A stretch of DNA of 64,000 nucleotides from Xenophilus sp. L33. GTDB lineage: Bacteria; Pseudomonadota; Gammaproteobacteria; Burkholderiales; Burkholderiaceae_C. The notes under the pieces are model-generated. The model was not told the origin of the DNA, searched no databases, and saw only the letters and a list, made by a program, of their open reading frames with translations. This document shows positions 52,789 to 62,250 of the stretch, piece after piece. The stretch lies in the NCBI RefSeq assembly GCF_009765735.1, contig NZ_LMUW01000007.1, forward strand, positions 34,035-98,034, given 5' to 3'. A program made the translations under genes and the position numbers. Position 1 is the stretch's first letter. Each line of letters opens with the position of its first letter.

Positions 52789-54203
52789 ACGCGGCCGTAC
52801 GTGTCGGCCAGCCGCACGATGTCGTCTTCACCCAGGTAGCCGCCGCACTGCACCTCGATCAGCACCAGTTCGTCCTTGCCGATGTTGGTCAGGCGATGCC
52901 TTTCCTTCAGCGGGATGTAGCGGTATTCGCCCGGCGAGGTCTTGTGCTCGACGTCGCCGACCTGGACGAGTGCCGTGCCCTGCACCACGACCCAGTGCTC
53001 GGCGCGCTGGTGGTGGTATTGCAGCGACAGCGATTCGCCCGGCTTCACCGTGATCCGCTTGACCTTGTAGCCGTCCTCTTCCTTGAGCGACGCGTAGGTG
53101 CCCCACGGGCGGTGCACCACCGCCGGCAGATGCAGCGCCTCGTGGTTGCGCGCCTTCAGCACGTCGACGATCTGCTTGACGCCCTGCGCCTTGTCCTTGT
53201 GGGCCACCAGCAGGGCATCGGGCGTGTCCACGATGACCAGGTCGTGCACGCCGAGCGTGGCGACCAGCTTCGGTCCGTGGCTGTCGATCTGCACGTGCGT
53301 GCCGGTGGTGTCGATCGCGACGCTGTCCGGCGGCAGCGTGTTGCCGCTGGCGTCCGACGTGTGCGCGCGGGCCACCGAGGGCCAGGTGCCGACGTCGCTC
53401 CAGCTGAACTTGGCGGGCACCACGTGGACGTTGTCCGCGCGCTCCATGACCGCGTAGTCGATGCTGATGTCCGGCAGGAGGCCGAAGGCATGCAGGTCGA
53501 ACTGCAGCGTGTTGCCGGCGGCCTGGGACGAATCGAGGGCCCGGCGCGCCGCTGCCACCACCTGCGGCGCATGCCGCTCGAAGGCGGCAATGATCGAATC
53601 CGCGGTGAAGCAGAACATGCCGCTGTTCCAGTAGTAGCGACCGGTGGCCAGGTATTCCTGCGCGGTGCTCGCATCGGGCTTCTCGACGAAGCGCTTCACC
53701 GACTGGCTGTCGCGCGACACCTTGTCGACCTCGATGTAGCCGAAGCCGGTGTCGGGGCTGGTCGGGCTGATGCCGAAGACCACCAACGCACCTTGCTCCG
53801 CGAGACGGAAGGCCTGGCTGGCGCTGGCCACGAAGGCATCGACGTCCGGCACCAGATGGTCGGCCGACAGCACCAGCATCACGGTGTCGCCGCCGAACTG
53901 CTTGACGCATTGCAGGGCGGCCAGCGCGATCGCCGGCGCCGTGTTGCGGCCCTTGGGTTCGAGCAGCAGGGTGGCCGAGGGTGGATCGGCCATCTGGTTC
54001 AACACGTCCTTGGTGAGGAACAGATGGTCCTTGTTGGTGACGATCATCAGATCGCCGGTGCCGCAGGCCTGGCCGCGCTCGATCGCCTTCTGCAGCAGCG
54101 TCGAGCCTCCGAGCTTCATGAAGGGCTTGGGAAAGGCCTGGCGCGATGCGGGCCACAGGCGGGAGCCTGCGCCCCCGGAGAGCACGACTGAGAGCAAGCG
54201 CAT
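52785..54203 (-). CDS. manC: mannose-1-phosphate guanylyltransferase / mannose-6-phosphate isomerase
   Basis: The 472-aa protein is a bifunctional type II ManC. The nucleotidyltransferase domain shows VVLSGGAGSRLWPASR (6-21) with PKPF, and FVEKPD (about residues 199-204). The C-terminal cupin isomerase has the RPWGTYASL motif and the EHWVVVQGTA and GEYRYIPLKERHRL metal-binding parts. It supplies GDP-mannose for gmd. An AGGA site just upstream supports the ATG at 54203. No phosphomannomutase (manB) was seen in the window, so that step must be encoded elsewhere. It leads the manC-wzm-wzt operon. Confidence 0.95.
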   Translation of the reverse strand: MRLLSVVLSGGAGSRLWPASRQAFPKPFMKLGGSTLLQKAIERGQACGTGDLMIVTNKDHLFLTKDVLNQMADPPSATLLLEPKGRNTAPAIALAALQCVKQFGGDTVMLVLSADHLVPDVDAFVASASQAFRLAEQGALVVFGISPTSPDTGFGYIEVDKVSRDSQSVKRFVEKPDASTAQEYLATGRYYWNSGMFCFTADSIIAAFERHAPQVVAAARRALDSSQAAGNTLQFDLHAFGLLPDISIDYAVMERADNVHVVPAKFSWSDVGTWPSVARAHTSDASGNTLPPDSVAIDTTGTHVQIDSHGPKLVATLGVHDLVIVDTPDALLVAHKDKAQGVKQIVDVLKARNHEALHLPAVVHRPWGTYASLKEEDGYKVKRITVKPGESLSLQYHHQRAEHWVVVQGTALVQVGDVEHKTSPGEYRYIPLKERHRLTNIGKDELVLIEVQCGGYLGEDDIVRLADTYGRV

Positions 54204-54219
54204 TTTTTTCCTGATATCT

Positions 54220-54248
54220 GGTCGGGCGATAATTTTACCGGCCCGACC
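54220..54248. promoter_or_regulatory. inverted repeat in the divergent manC / glycosyltransferase promoter region
   Basis: GGTCGGGC (54220-54227) and GCCCGACC (54241-54248) are perfect 8-nt arms around a 13-nt AT-rich spacer. It lies in the 111-nt divergent spacer, 17-45 nt upstream of the manC ATG, so it could be an operator or a leader hairpin. No regulator can be named. Confidence 0.35.
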
Positions 54249-54314
54249 TCGGGCGCCCGCGTTCGCAGCAAATGCCGGGCTTGACTCGCTGGCAGTAATG
54301 CCGCAAACAAAAGA

Positions 54315-56186
54315 ATGAATTTCACGAAGCCGTCCTTGCCGTCCACGCACCCGCCTCGCGCACCCCGCCTGCGCGTCATGGACGACGAGAAGGCCGGCAT
54401 GCGCCAGCAGATCCGCCGATTGAACGCCAATGTCGCCGGCCTGGAGGCGCAACTCGACGCCATGCGGCGGTCGACGAGCTGGCGCGTATCGGCCCCCTTG
54501 CGATGGCTGAGCGGTCGGCTCAAGGGCGAAGCAGCCTTGGCCGACCCAGTTCGCAGCAAGGGGGGCTACGCCGAGTGGATCCGGCTCTACGACACGGCGG
54601 CGCCGCAGGCAACCGGTGGGCAGCGTTCGTTCTCGATCGTCGTCTCGCTCGCCGGCGGGCGGGGCGGCTTCTCCAGCGACTTCGTGGCCTCCATCGTGGG
54701 CCAGGACCATCCGCACTGGCAGGCGATCGTCGTGGGCGAGCCCGAAGCGTTGCGCGACGCCGAGGCGGTGCTGGCCGGCCATCCGCGCGCCGCGGGTCGC
54801 TTCAGCTTCGCCGAGACTGCCCAGGGAATGAAGGATTGGACGGTCTGGCTGCAGCCCGGCGTTCGCCTCGCCCCTTGCGCGCTGACCCATCTCGCCATCG
54901 AGATCGCCGCCCATCCCGACGCCAGGGTCGTCTACGCGGACGAGGACGCACTGGATGCCGAAGGCCGCCGCGTCGCGCCCCGCTTCAAGCCGGCCTGGAA
55001 CCTCGACCTGTTCCTTGCCGGGGCGCTGGTTTCCGGTCTTGTTGCGCTCGACCAACGGCTTGTCGACGAGACAGGTGGCTTCCGGGAGGAATTCGCGAAA
55101 GCCGCGGGCTTCGACCTGGTGCTGCGCGGCTCGAGCCGCTTGTCGCCCGGACAGATACGCCGCATACCGCGCGTCCTGAGCCACTCGCCGGCGCGCGGCG
55201 CCGCGGACGGCCTGGCCAGCGAGGCCGAGGCATTGGCTGCCCATTTCGAGCGTGAGGGCGTCCGCGCGCGCATCGAGGAAACGGCGCACGGCCATCGCAT
55301 CCGCTACGCGCTTCCCGCGGACCTGCCGCTGGTGTCCTTGATCATCCCCACCCGCAATGCGCTCGAGCTGCTCCGGCAGTGCATCGAAAGCATCGTCGCG
55401 ATCACGACCTATCCGAACTACGAGATCCTGCTGGTCGACAACGGCTCCGACGACCCCGCTGCGCTGGCCTACTTGGAAGAGCTGCGCGGCCAGCCGGGCT
55501 TCACCGTCATCCGCGACGACCGCCCCTTCAACTATTCGGCGCTCAACAACCTAGCGGCGCGCCAGGCCCGCGGCGACGTCCTCGGCCTGGTCAACAACGA
55601 CATCGAGGTGATCACGCCCGGCTGGCTGGAGGAGATGGTGTCGCTGGCGCTGCAGCCGGGCGTCGGCCCGGTCGGCGCCAAGCTGCTCTATCCGGACGAG
55701 ACGGTGCAGCACGCCGGCGTGCTGCTCGGCGTCTGCGGCGTCGCCGGCCATGCCAACCGGTCGCTGCCGGCGGGGCAGGGCGGCTACATGGACCGGGCCT
55801 CGACCGTGCAGTCGTTCTCGGCCGTCACCGGCGCCTGCATGCTGGTGCGCAAGTCGCTCTACGAGCAGGTCGGCGGCCTGAACGAGGTCGACCTGAAGAT
55901 CGCCTACAACGACGTCGACTTCTGCCTGCGCCTGCGCGAAGCCGGCTTCCGGACCGTGTGGACGCCGCACGCCGAGTTGTTCCACCACGAATCCGCCAGC
56001 CGCGGCTCCGACATGACGCCCGAGAAACGCCAGCGTTTCGACCAGGAACAGAACTACATGCGCACCCGCTGGGCGAGCCTCATCGCCGACGACCCCGCCT
56101 ACAACCCCAACCTCACGCTCGACGAGGAGGACTTCGGCCTCGCCTGGCCGCCGCGCGTGCCTTGGGTGACGGGAGCCGGCCGATGA
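54315..56186 (+). CDS. large GT2 glycosyltransferase with two GT-A-type domains (rhamnosyltransferase-like)
   Basis: This 623-aa protein has a basic N-terminus and a short coiled coil ending in the RRSTSWRVSAPLRW motif (about 51-64), common before GT2 domains of polysaccharide polymerising enzymes. The first GT-A domain (about 104-300) is degenerate at its start but retains the metal site VVYADEDALD. The second (about 338-600) is complete: SLIIPTRNALELLRQCIESI, VDNGSDDPA, VNNDIEVITPGW, AYNDVDFCLRLREAGFR. The acceptor and donor are unknown; L-rhamnose is a candidate given rfbBDAC. Confidence 0.85.
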   Translation: MNFTKPSLPSTHPPRAPRLRVMDDEKAGMRQQIRRLNANVAGLEAQLDAMRRSTSWRVSAPLRWLSGRLKGEAALADPVRSKGGYAEWIRLYDTAAPQATGGQRSFSIVVSLAGGRGGFSSDFVASIVGQDHPHWQAIVVGEPEALRDAEAVLAGHPRAAGRFSFAETAQGMKDWTVWLQPGVRLAPCALTHLAIEIAAHPDARVVYADEDALDAEGRRVAPRFKPAWNLDLFLAGALVSGLVALDQRLVDETGGFREEFAKAAGFDLVLRGSSRLSPGQIRRIPRVLSHSPARGAADGLASEAEALAAHFEREGVRARIEETAHGHRIRYALPADLPLVSLIIPTRNALELLRQCIESIVAITTYPNYEILLVDNGSDDPAALAYLEELRGQPGFTVIRDDRPFNYSALNNLAARQARGDVLGLVNNDIEVITPGWLEEMVSLALQPGVGPVGAKLLYPDETVQHAGVLLGVCGVAGHANRSLPAGQGGYMDRASTVQSFSAVTGACMLVRKSLYEQVGGLNEVDLKIAYNDVDFCLRLREAGFRTVWTPHAELFHHESASRGSDMTPEKRQRFDQEQNYMRTRWASLIADDPAYNPNLTLDEEDFGLAWPPRVPWVTGAGR

Positions 56187-57175
56187 GCCTTTCCGTTTCC
56201 GTCGCCCTGTGCACCTACAACGGCGAACGCTTCATCGCCGAGCAGATCCGCAGCATCTGCGAGCAGACGCCGGCGCCGATCGAGATCGTCCTCTCGGACG
56301 ACGCCTCGAGCGACCGCTGCATCGAAGTCGCCGAAGCCACGCTGGAGGCCTGCCGCCGGGAGAACCCGGCCCTGCCGACCGAACTGCGCGTGCTGCGCAA
56401 CCCGAAGGCCCTGCGCGTCACCAAGAACTTCGAGCAGGCCGCCGCCGCCTGCCGCGGCGACCTGGTCGCGCTGTCCGACCAGGACGACGTCTGGCATCCC
56501 GGCCGGCTGGCGTTGATGGTGGCGGTCTTCGAGCAGCGGCCGGACCTGCTGCTGCTGCACACCGACGCGCGGCTGGTCGACGGCGCCGGCCATCCGCTCG
56601 GCAACACCCTGTTCCATGCGCTGGAGGTCAAGCCCTTCGAGCTGGCATGGCTGCACGGCGGCCGCGCCTTCGACGTCTACCTGCGCCGCAACCTGGCCAC
56701 CGGCGCGACCACGATCTTCCGCCGCCAGTTGCTGGCGTCGGCGGTGCCCTTCCCGAAGGAATGGCTGCACGACGAATGGCTGGGCATCGTGGCCTCGGCC
56801 ATCGGCGGGGTCGACGCGCTGGAGATGCCGTCCATCGACTACCGCCAGCACGAGAGCAACCAGATCGGCGCCCGCCGCGACAGCTTCGCCGGCAAGGTCA
56901 GGAAGGCGCTGGCCTCGCGCGGCACCACCCACCACGACCGCGCGCACAAGGCCGAGCTGCTGCTGGAGCGGCTCGAGACGCTCGGCGACGCTGTCGCACC
57001 GGATACCATCCGCAAGCTGCGCGACAAGATCGTGCACCAGCGCTTCCGGGCCGCCCTGCCGGCTTCGCGCATCGCGCGCTGCCTGCCGGTGCTGCGCGAG
57101 GCGATGACCGGCCGCTACGAGAAGTTCGGCCGCGGCTTTCGCGGCGTGGTGCGCGATCTCTTCGAATCCGTTTGA
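56183..57175 (+). CDS. GT2 glycosyltransferase (rhamnosyltransferase-like)
   Basis: The 330-aa protein is a GT-A enzyme with VALCTYNGERFIAEQI (7-22), VLSDDASSDRC, LSDQDDVWHPGRL as the metal-binding region and a late HDEWLG acid. The pattern CTYNG...DQDDVW is typical of rhamnosyl- and fucosyl-type GT2 enzymes. A helical basic C-terminal part (about 240-330) may help membrane binding. Its start overlaps the preceding stop by 4 nt. Confidence 0.86.
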   Translation: MSLSVSVALCTYNGERFIAEQIRSICEQTPAPIEIVLSDDASSDRCIEVAEATLEACRRENPALPTELRVLRNPKALRVTKNFEQAAAACRGDLVALSDQDDVWHPGRLALMVAVFEQRPDLLLLHTDARLVDGAGHPLGNTLFHALEVKPFELAWLHGGRAFDVYLRRNLATGATTIFRRQLLASAVPFPKEWLHDEWLGIVASAIGGVDALEMPSIDYRQHESNQIGARRDSFAGKVRKALASRGTTHHDRAHKAELLLERLETLGDAVAPDTIRKLRDKIVHQRFRAALPASRIARCLPVLREAMTGRYEKFGRGFRGVVRDLFESV

Positions 57176-57189
57176 ACAACAAAGTCTCG

Positions 57190-58242
57190 ATGCCCGAACC
57201 GACCGACTTCACCTCCGCTGCCAGGCCCACGGTCGTGGTCGTCATCCCGTTCTACAACGGCGCGGCCTTCATCGAGCGCTCGGTCAAGAGCGTCTTCAAC
57301 CAGACGGTGCCGGCCGACGAGGTGGTGGTGGTCAACGACGGCTCGCGGCCCGAGGAGCGCGCTGCGCTCGGCGCGCTGGCCGAACGCTTCCCGTTCCGCA
57401 TCGTCGACAAGGAGAACGGCGGCCAAGGCTCGGCGCGCAATGCCGGCGTGGCCGCCTCGACCTCGGCCTACCTCTGCTTCCTCGACCAGGACGACTTCTA
57501 CCTGCCCAACCACATCGAGCTGCTGGTGCATGCGATCCCGACGGACGACGCGCGCTTCGGCTACGTCTACGCCGACATGTACGAAGCCGACGTCGACGGC
57601 AACGTGGTGCGCACCTCGCTGGTCAAGGAGCATTCGAAGGAACACCCCAAGCGCAGCATCTTCAACCTGCTGCGCTGGGACATGTTCGTGCTGCCTTCGG
57701 CCACGCTGGTGAGCCGCACCGCCTTCGACGCGGTCGACGGCTTCGATCCGCAGTTCATGGGCTTCGAGGACGACGACCTGTTCATGCGGATCTTCCGCAA
57801 GGGCTACAGCAACTACTTCCTCGACCGGCCGGTGACGGTGTGGTGCATCCACACCGAGAGCACCTCCTTCGGCATCCGCATGATCCGGAGCCGCTACCGC
57901 TTCTTCAAGAAGCTGGCCGCCACCTTCCCGGACGAGCCCCGGCGCAACCGCTACTACCTGCGCGACTACCTGATGCCGCGCTTCGGCAAGCTGTTCGTCG
58001 ACCACGCGATCCAGGCGATCAAGCTCGACAACGAGTACCGCGAGGAAATGTTCGCGCACCTCGACGACTACGCGCAGATGGTGCTGAGCAACCCCTACAT
58101 CGGCGCGCGCGCCAAGGCGCGCCTCCGGCTGACCCGCTTCCTGCTGGCGCACAGCTCGCCCGGCATGGTGCGGGCGATCGGCTCGGTGACCAAGTTCCCG
58201 CTGCTCAAGGGCTTCCGGCGCCTCTATCGCACCGAAGCCTGA
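57190..58242 (+). CDS. GT2 glycosyltransferase
   Basis: From the ATG at 57190 the protein is 350 aa; a TTG at 57172 that overlaps the upstream stop (TTGA) would add six residues and is a realistic alternative. GT-A marks are VVVVIPFYNGAAFIERSVKS, VVNDGS, CFLDQDDFYLPNHI (metal site) and FEDDDLFMRIFRKG. The C-terminal ~120 residues are helical and basic. It ends 19 nt inside the convergent rhamnosyltransferase-like gene. The donor is not known. Confidence 0.86.
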   Translation: MPEPTDFTSAARPTVVVVIPFYNGAAFIERSVKSVFNQTVPADEVVVVNDGSRPEERAALGALAERFPFRIVDKENGGQGSARNAGVAASTSAYLCFLDQDDFYLPNHIELLVHAIPTDDARFGYVYADMYEADVDGNVVRTSLVKEHSKEHPKRSIFNLLRWDMFVLPSATLVSRTAFDAVDGFDPQFMGFEDDDLFMRIFRKGYSNYFLDRPVTVWCIHTESTSFGIRMIRSRYRFFKKLAATFPDEPRRNRYYLRDYLMPRFGKLFVDHAIQAIKLDNEYREEMFAHLDDYAQMVLSNPYIGARAKARLRLTRFLLAHSSPGMVRAIGSVTKFPLLKGFRRLYRTEA

Positions 58243-59003
58243 GCCTTGTGCAGGGCGCTCCGAAAGCGCCAGAAGCTGGCCGAGGCCCAGACCTTCAGCA
58301 GGCTGGTCACATGCCAGTAGAGATGACGGTTGCTGGTCCGGCTGGCCCGCCGGGCATCGTGCCGCGCCATCAGGTCCTCGGCCACCTGCAGCTTCCAGCC
58401 GGCCAGCTGGGTGCGCGCGCAGATGTCGAAGTCCTCGCCGTACATGAAGAAGCGTTCGTCGAAGCCGCCGACCTGGCGGTAGGCGTCGCTGCGAAACAGC
58501 ATGAACAAACCCGGGATCCAGTGCGGCACCTGCGGGCGCACGTAGCCGGGCCGGCGCCGCACCAGAATCTCGCGCGGCGTGATGATCGCGCGGTGCTGCT
58601 CGGGCGCCTCCTTGCCGGGCTCGAGGATGCGCGGCGTCAGCAGGCCGCTGTCGGCCCTGGCCTGCGCCAGCAGCGGCGCCAGCACGTCGCCGTCGAAGCG
58701 GATGTCGGGGTTGAGCACCAGGAACCAGGGCGTCCCGCAACGCGCGAAGGCCTGGTTGTGGTTGGCGCCGAAACCCTTTCGCTCGCGGTTCTCGATCCGC
58801 TCGACCGGGAAGCCCCATTCGAGGCCGGCCAGCAGGTCCGGCTCCGGGATGTTGAGGGTCAGCACCACCTTGGCGACGACGCCGCGGCTGTAGCGGTCGA
58901 GCTCCTCGATCAGCGGCCGCACCAGTTCGAGCTGCCCATGGCTCACGATCGAGACCGTGATGGAGGAGGGCTGTGGGCCGGACTGGGACGGGGGCATCGG
59001 CAT
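58224..59003 (-). CDS. GT2 glycosyltransferase (rhamnosyltransferase-like, WbbL type)
   Basis: This 259-aa protein has SIVSHGQLELVRPLIEEL at the start, ENRERKGFGANHNQAF, FLVLNPDIRFDGDVL as the nucleotide/metal site and GGFDERFFMYGEDFDICAR as the acceptor-side acid cluster. These are marks of the WbbL-like rhamnosyltransferases that add the second residue onto lipid-linked GlcNAc. The WecA-like initiating enzyme is encoded divergently right next to it, which fits such a role. It overlaps the end of the convergent gene by 19 nt. Confidence 0.87.
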   Translation of the reverse strand: MPMPPSQSGPQPSSITVSIVSHGQLELVRPLIEELDRYSRGVVAKVVLTLNIPEPDLLAGLEWGFPVERIENRERKGFGANHNQAFARCGTPWFLVLNPDIRFDGDVLAPLLAQARADSGLLTPRILEPGKEAPEQHRAIITPREILVRRRPGYVRPQVPHWIPGLFMLFRSDAYRQVGGFDERFFMYGEDFDICARTQLAGWKLQVAEDLMARHDARRASRTSNRHLYWHVTSLLKVWASASFWRFRSALHKAQASVR

Positions 59004-59068
59004 GGTCTAATTTCGCCGGGAATTCTAGTGTCGGGTCCGAGACCGCTGGCTTCCCGAACCCACACCCC

Positions 59069-60163
59069 ATGATTGCCCTGATCGTCTTCAGCTTCTTCAT
59101 CTCCGCCATCGCGGTGCAGATCTTCATGCGGCGTGCACGCCGGCATGCCCGGCGCTACGCCGCCGACATGCCGCAGCGCTTCCACAAGGGCCACGTGCCG
59201 CGGCTCGGCGGCGCCGGCATCCTGATCGGCACCGGCGCGGCCTGGGTGCTGGCGGGCGTGCCGCCGGACCCGTTCAACGTCTCCTGGCCGCTCAAGTCGT
59301 CGCTGCTCACCTTGCTTTGCCTGGCGCCGGCGGTGCTGAGCGGCATCGCCGAGGACGTCACCCAGCGCGTCTCGGTGCGCTACCGGCTCGGCCTGACGCT
59401 GGGCTCCGCGCTGCTGCTGGTCTGGGTGCTGCACCTGGGCCTCTTTCGCACCGGCGTGGGCTTCATCGACAACTGGCTGCAGGCCATGCCCTGGGCGGCG
59501 GCGCTGTTCGCGGCGCTGGCCATCGGCGGCCTGCCGCACGCCTTCAACATCATCGACGGCTACAACGGCCTGGCCGGCACGGTGGCGGTGCTGGTCTGCC
59601 TGGCGATCTCGCACGTGGCCCTGCAGGTCGGCGACCGCCAGCTGGCCGCGATGGTGCTGTGCCTGGTCGGCGCGACCATCGGCTTTCTGATCTGGAACTA
59701 CCCGCGCGGCAAGATCTTCGCCGGCGACGGCGGCGCCTACGTCTGGGGCCTGGTGATCGCGCTGGCCTGCATCACGCTGGTCCAGCGGCATCCGGTGGTG
59801 TCGCCCTGGTTCCCGATGCTGCTGCTGATCTACCCGGTGTGGGAGACGCTGTTCTCGATCTACCGCAAGCTGGCCCGCGGCCAGTCGCCCGGCATGGCGG
59901 ATGCGTTGCACTTCCACCAGCTGATCTTCCGCCGCATCGTGCGCGTCGCCTTCGCCGATGACGAGGCGCGGCAGCTGCTGTCCCGCAACAACCGCACCTC
60001 GCCCTACCTCTGGATCTTCGCCGGCGCGACCATCGTCCCGGCGGTGCTGTTCTGGAACAACACGCCGGTGCTGGTGGCGTTCACGCTGCTGTTCGTGGCG
60101 ACCTATGTGTCTGCCTATCTGATGATTGTTCGATTCAAGGTGCCGCGCTGGCTCAGGCCGTAG
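59069..60163 (+). CDS. WecA/MraY-family undecaprenyl-phosphate sugar-1-phosphate transferase
   Basis: The 364-aa polytopic enzyme (about ten helices) would start polysaccharide assembly by moving a HexNAc-1-phosphate to undecaprenyl phosphate. Family motifs are [19 protein letters not shown] (91-101, Glu95-Asp96 in place of the more usual Asp pair), [11 protein letters not shown] (160-170), FAGDGGAY (217-224) and [11 protein letters not shown] as the cytoplasmic His loop. ABC-exported O-antigens in other bacteria are initiated by WecA. The upstream frame extension is not family-like, so the ATG at 59069 was chosen. Confidence 0.9.
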   Translation: MIALIVFSFFISAIAVQIFMRRARRHARRYAADMPQRFHKGHVPRLGGAGILIGTGAAWVLAGVPPDPFNVSWPLKSSLLTLLCLAPAVLSGIAEDVTQRVSVRYRLGLTLGSALLLVWVLHLGLFRTGVGFIDNWLQAMPWAAALFAALAIGGLPHAFNIIDGYNGLAGTVAVLVCLAISHVALQVGDRQLAAMVLCLVGATIGFLIWNYPRGKIFAGDGGAYVWGLVIALACITLVQRHPVVSPWFPMLLLIYPVWETLFSIYRKLARGQSPGMADALHFHQLIFRRIVRVAFADDEARQLLSRNNRTSPYLWIFAGATIVPAVLFWNNTPVLVAFTLLFVATYVSAYLMIVRFKVPRWLRP

Positions 60164-60201
60164 CGCTGGCGATTTTCAACAACCTTCCATCCTTCACTGT
60201 C

Positions 60202-61095
60202 ATGACCGATCCCGTCTCCAACATCCCCCCGCGCGACAAGGCCGAGATCCTGGCCCAGGCGCTGCCGTACATCCGCAAGTTCCACGGCAAGACCATCGTC
60301 ATCAAGTACGGCGGCAACGCCATGACCGATCCCGACCTGCAGGCCGACTTCGCGGAAGACGTGGTGCTGCTCAAGCTGGTCGGCATGAACCCGGTGGTGG
60401 TGCATGGCGGCGGCCCGCAGATCGAGTCGGCGCTCAAGAAGCTGGGCAAGACCGGCCACTTCATCCAGGGCATGCGGGTGACCGATTCCGAGACCATGGA
60501 AGTGGTCGAGTGGGTGCTGGCCGGCGAGGTGCAGCAGGACATCGTCGGTCTCATCAACCAGGCCGGCGGCAAGGCGGTGGGCCTGACCGGGCGCGACGGC
60601 GGCCTCATCCGCGCGCAGAAGCTGAAGATGGCCGACCGCAACGATCCCAACGTGGAGCACGACGTCGGCCAGGTCGGCGACATCGTCTCGATCGATCCGA
60701 GCGTGGTCATCGCGCTGCAGGACGACGCCTTCATCCCGGTTGTCAGCCCGATCGGCTTCGGCGAGGAGAACGAGAGCTACAACATCAACGCCGACGTCGT
60801 CGCCGGCAAGCTGGCGACCGTGCTCAAGGCCGAGAAGCTGATGATGCTCACCAACACGCCCGGCGTGCTCGACAAGAACGGCAATCTGCTCACGAACCTC
60901 AGCGCCCGCGAGATCGACGAGCTGTTCGCCGACGGCACGATCTCCGGCGGCATGCTGCCGAAGATCGAGGGCGCGCTCGATGCGGCCAAGAGCGGCGTCA
61001 ACGCGGTGCACATCATCGACGGCCGGGTGCCGCACGCGATGCTGCTGGAAATCCTCACCGAGCAGGCCTACGGGACGATGATCCGGGCCCGCTGA
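60202..61095 (+). CDS. argB: acetylglutamate kinase
   Basis: ArgB phosphorylates N-acetylglutamate, the second step of arginine synthesis. The 297-aa protein has the amino-acid kinase motif [27 protein letters not shown] and the C-terminal [16 protein letters not shown]. The ATG at 60202 has no strong ribosome binding site but matches the family N-terminus. Its stop lies within a perfect palindrome shared with the stop of the convergent galE. It marks the return from the polysaccharide region to chromosomal core genes. Confidence 0.95.
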   Translation: MTDPVSNIPPRDKAEILAQALPYIRKFHGKTIVIKYGGNAMTDPDLQADFAEDVVLLKLVGMNPVVVHGGGPQIESALKKLGKTGHFIQGMRVTDSETMEVVEWVLAGEVQQDIVGLINQAGGKAVGLTGRDGGLIRAQKLKMADRNDPNVEHDVGQVGDIVSIDPSVVIALQDDAFIPVVSPIGFGEENESYNINADVVAGKLATVLKAEKLMMLTNTPGVLDKNGNLLTNLSAREIDELFADGTISGGMLPKIEGALDAAKSGVNAVHIIDGRVPHAMLLEILTEQAYGTMIRAR

Positions 61096-61107
61096 GCGCT
61101 CAGCGGG
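61088..61107. terminator. 20-bp perfect palindrome spanning both stop codons of convergent argB and galE
   Basis: CCCGCTGAGC (61088-61097) is followed directly by its reverse complement (61098-61107). The argB TGA (61093-61095) lies in the left arm and the galE TGA (plus-strand TCA, 61100-61102) is its mirror in the right arm. In RNA it would fold as an 8-bp stem with a GCGC loop on either strand. No T-tract follows. Confidence 0.5.
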
Positions 61108-62122
61108 GCTCGTAGCCGCGCGGATTGCCCTGCTGCCAGCGCCAGCTGTCCGCGCACATCTGGTCCAGCCCGCGCCGTGCGCGCCAGCCCAGCGTGGCCA
61201 GGGCCAGCGCCGGATCGCCCCAGTAGGCGGGCACGTCGCCCGGTCGCCGCGGGCCGATCTCGCAGGCGATGCGCTGGCCGCTGGCGCGCTCGAAGGCCTT
61301 GACCACCTCCAGCACCGAGGCGCCTTCGCCGGTGCCGAGGTTGAGGGTCGTGAGGCCGGGCTGCTTCTCCGCGTGCTTGAGCGCCGCGACGTGGCCTTCG
61401 GCCAGGTCCATCACGTGCACGTAGTCGCGCACGCCGGTGCCGTCGGGCGTCGGATAGTCGCCGCCGTGCACCGACAGCTTGTCGCGCAGGCCCACGGCCA
61501 CCTGGCAGACGAAGGGCATCAGGTTGTTCGGCTTGCCTTGCGGATGCTCGCCGATCAGGCCGCTCTCGTGCGCGCCGACCGGGTTGAAGTAGCGTAGCAG
61601 CGCGATCCGCCACGTGGCGTCGGAACGCTGCAGGTCGCCCAGCGCCTGCTCGACCATCAGCTTGGAACGGCCGTACGGGTTGGCCGGGCGCAGCGCGGCA
61701 TGTTCCGGGATCGGCGAGCTGTCGGGGTCGCCGTAGACCGTGGCCGAGGACGAGAAGATCAGGGTGCGCACGCCGGCCGCCTTCATCGCGGCCGCCAGCA
61801 CGAAGCTGCCGTTGACGTTGTTGTCGTAGTAGGTGAGCGGGTCGGCGACCGAATCGCCGACCGCCTTCAGACCGGCGAAATGGATGACGCCGGCGATCGG
61901 CTGCTCGGCGAAGACCCGATCGAGCAGCGCCCGGTCGCGCACGTCGCCCTCGATGAAGCGCGGAGCGCTGCCGCTGATGCGGGCCAGCCGCTCGAGCACG
62001 CGGATGTCGCTGTTGCCGAGGTTGTCGAGGATGACGGGCGTATAACCGGCCGCGGCGAGCGCGACGCAGGTATGACTGCCGATGAAGCCGGCGCCGCCGG
62101 TGACGAGGATCGAGGAGGTCAT
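61100..62122 (-). CDS. galE: UDP-glucose 4-epimerase
   Basis: GalE interconverts UDP-glucose and UDP-galactose (and in some strains the HexNAc forms) and so feeds envelope glycans. The 340-aa SDR shows [13 protein letters not shown] (5-17), LDNLGNSD, HFAGLKAVGDS, SSSATVYGD, the NPYGRSK catalytic Tyr/Lys and RYFNPVGAHESG. It converges on argB with 4 nt between the stops and diverges from slmA. The open frame further upstream is not family-like. It may be a late arrival between argB and slmA. Confidence 0.94.
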   Translation of the reverse strand: MTSSILVTGGAGFIGSHTCVALAAAGYTPVILDNLGNSDIRVLERLARISGSAPRFIEGDVRDRALLDRVFAEQPIAGVIHFAGLKAVGDSVADPLTYYDNNVNGSFVLAAAMKAAGVRTLIFSSSATVYGDPDSSPIPEHAALRPANPYGRSKLMVEQALGDLQRSDATWRIALLRYFNPVGAHESGLIGEHPQGKPNNLMPFVCQVAVGLRDKLSVHGGDYPTPDGTGVRDYVHVMDLAEGHVAALKHAEKQPGLTTLNLGTGEGASVLEVVKAFERASGQRIACEIGPRRPGDVPAYWGDPALALATLGWRARRGLDQMCADSWRWQQGNPRGYEPR

Positions 62123-62250
62123 CTTTTCGGTCGTGAAGGTGACAAACAGCTGTCGATTCTGCGCGACAAGCAGGGCTCGCCCGGTTGGCACGCGCTCACT
62201 GCCCTGTGCGAGAATCATTTTTTTACATTTTGCACCTGCTGCACTTGCCC

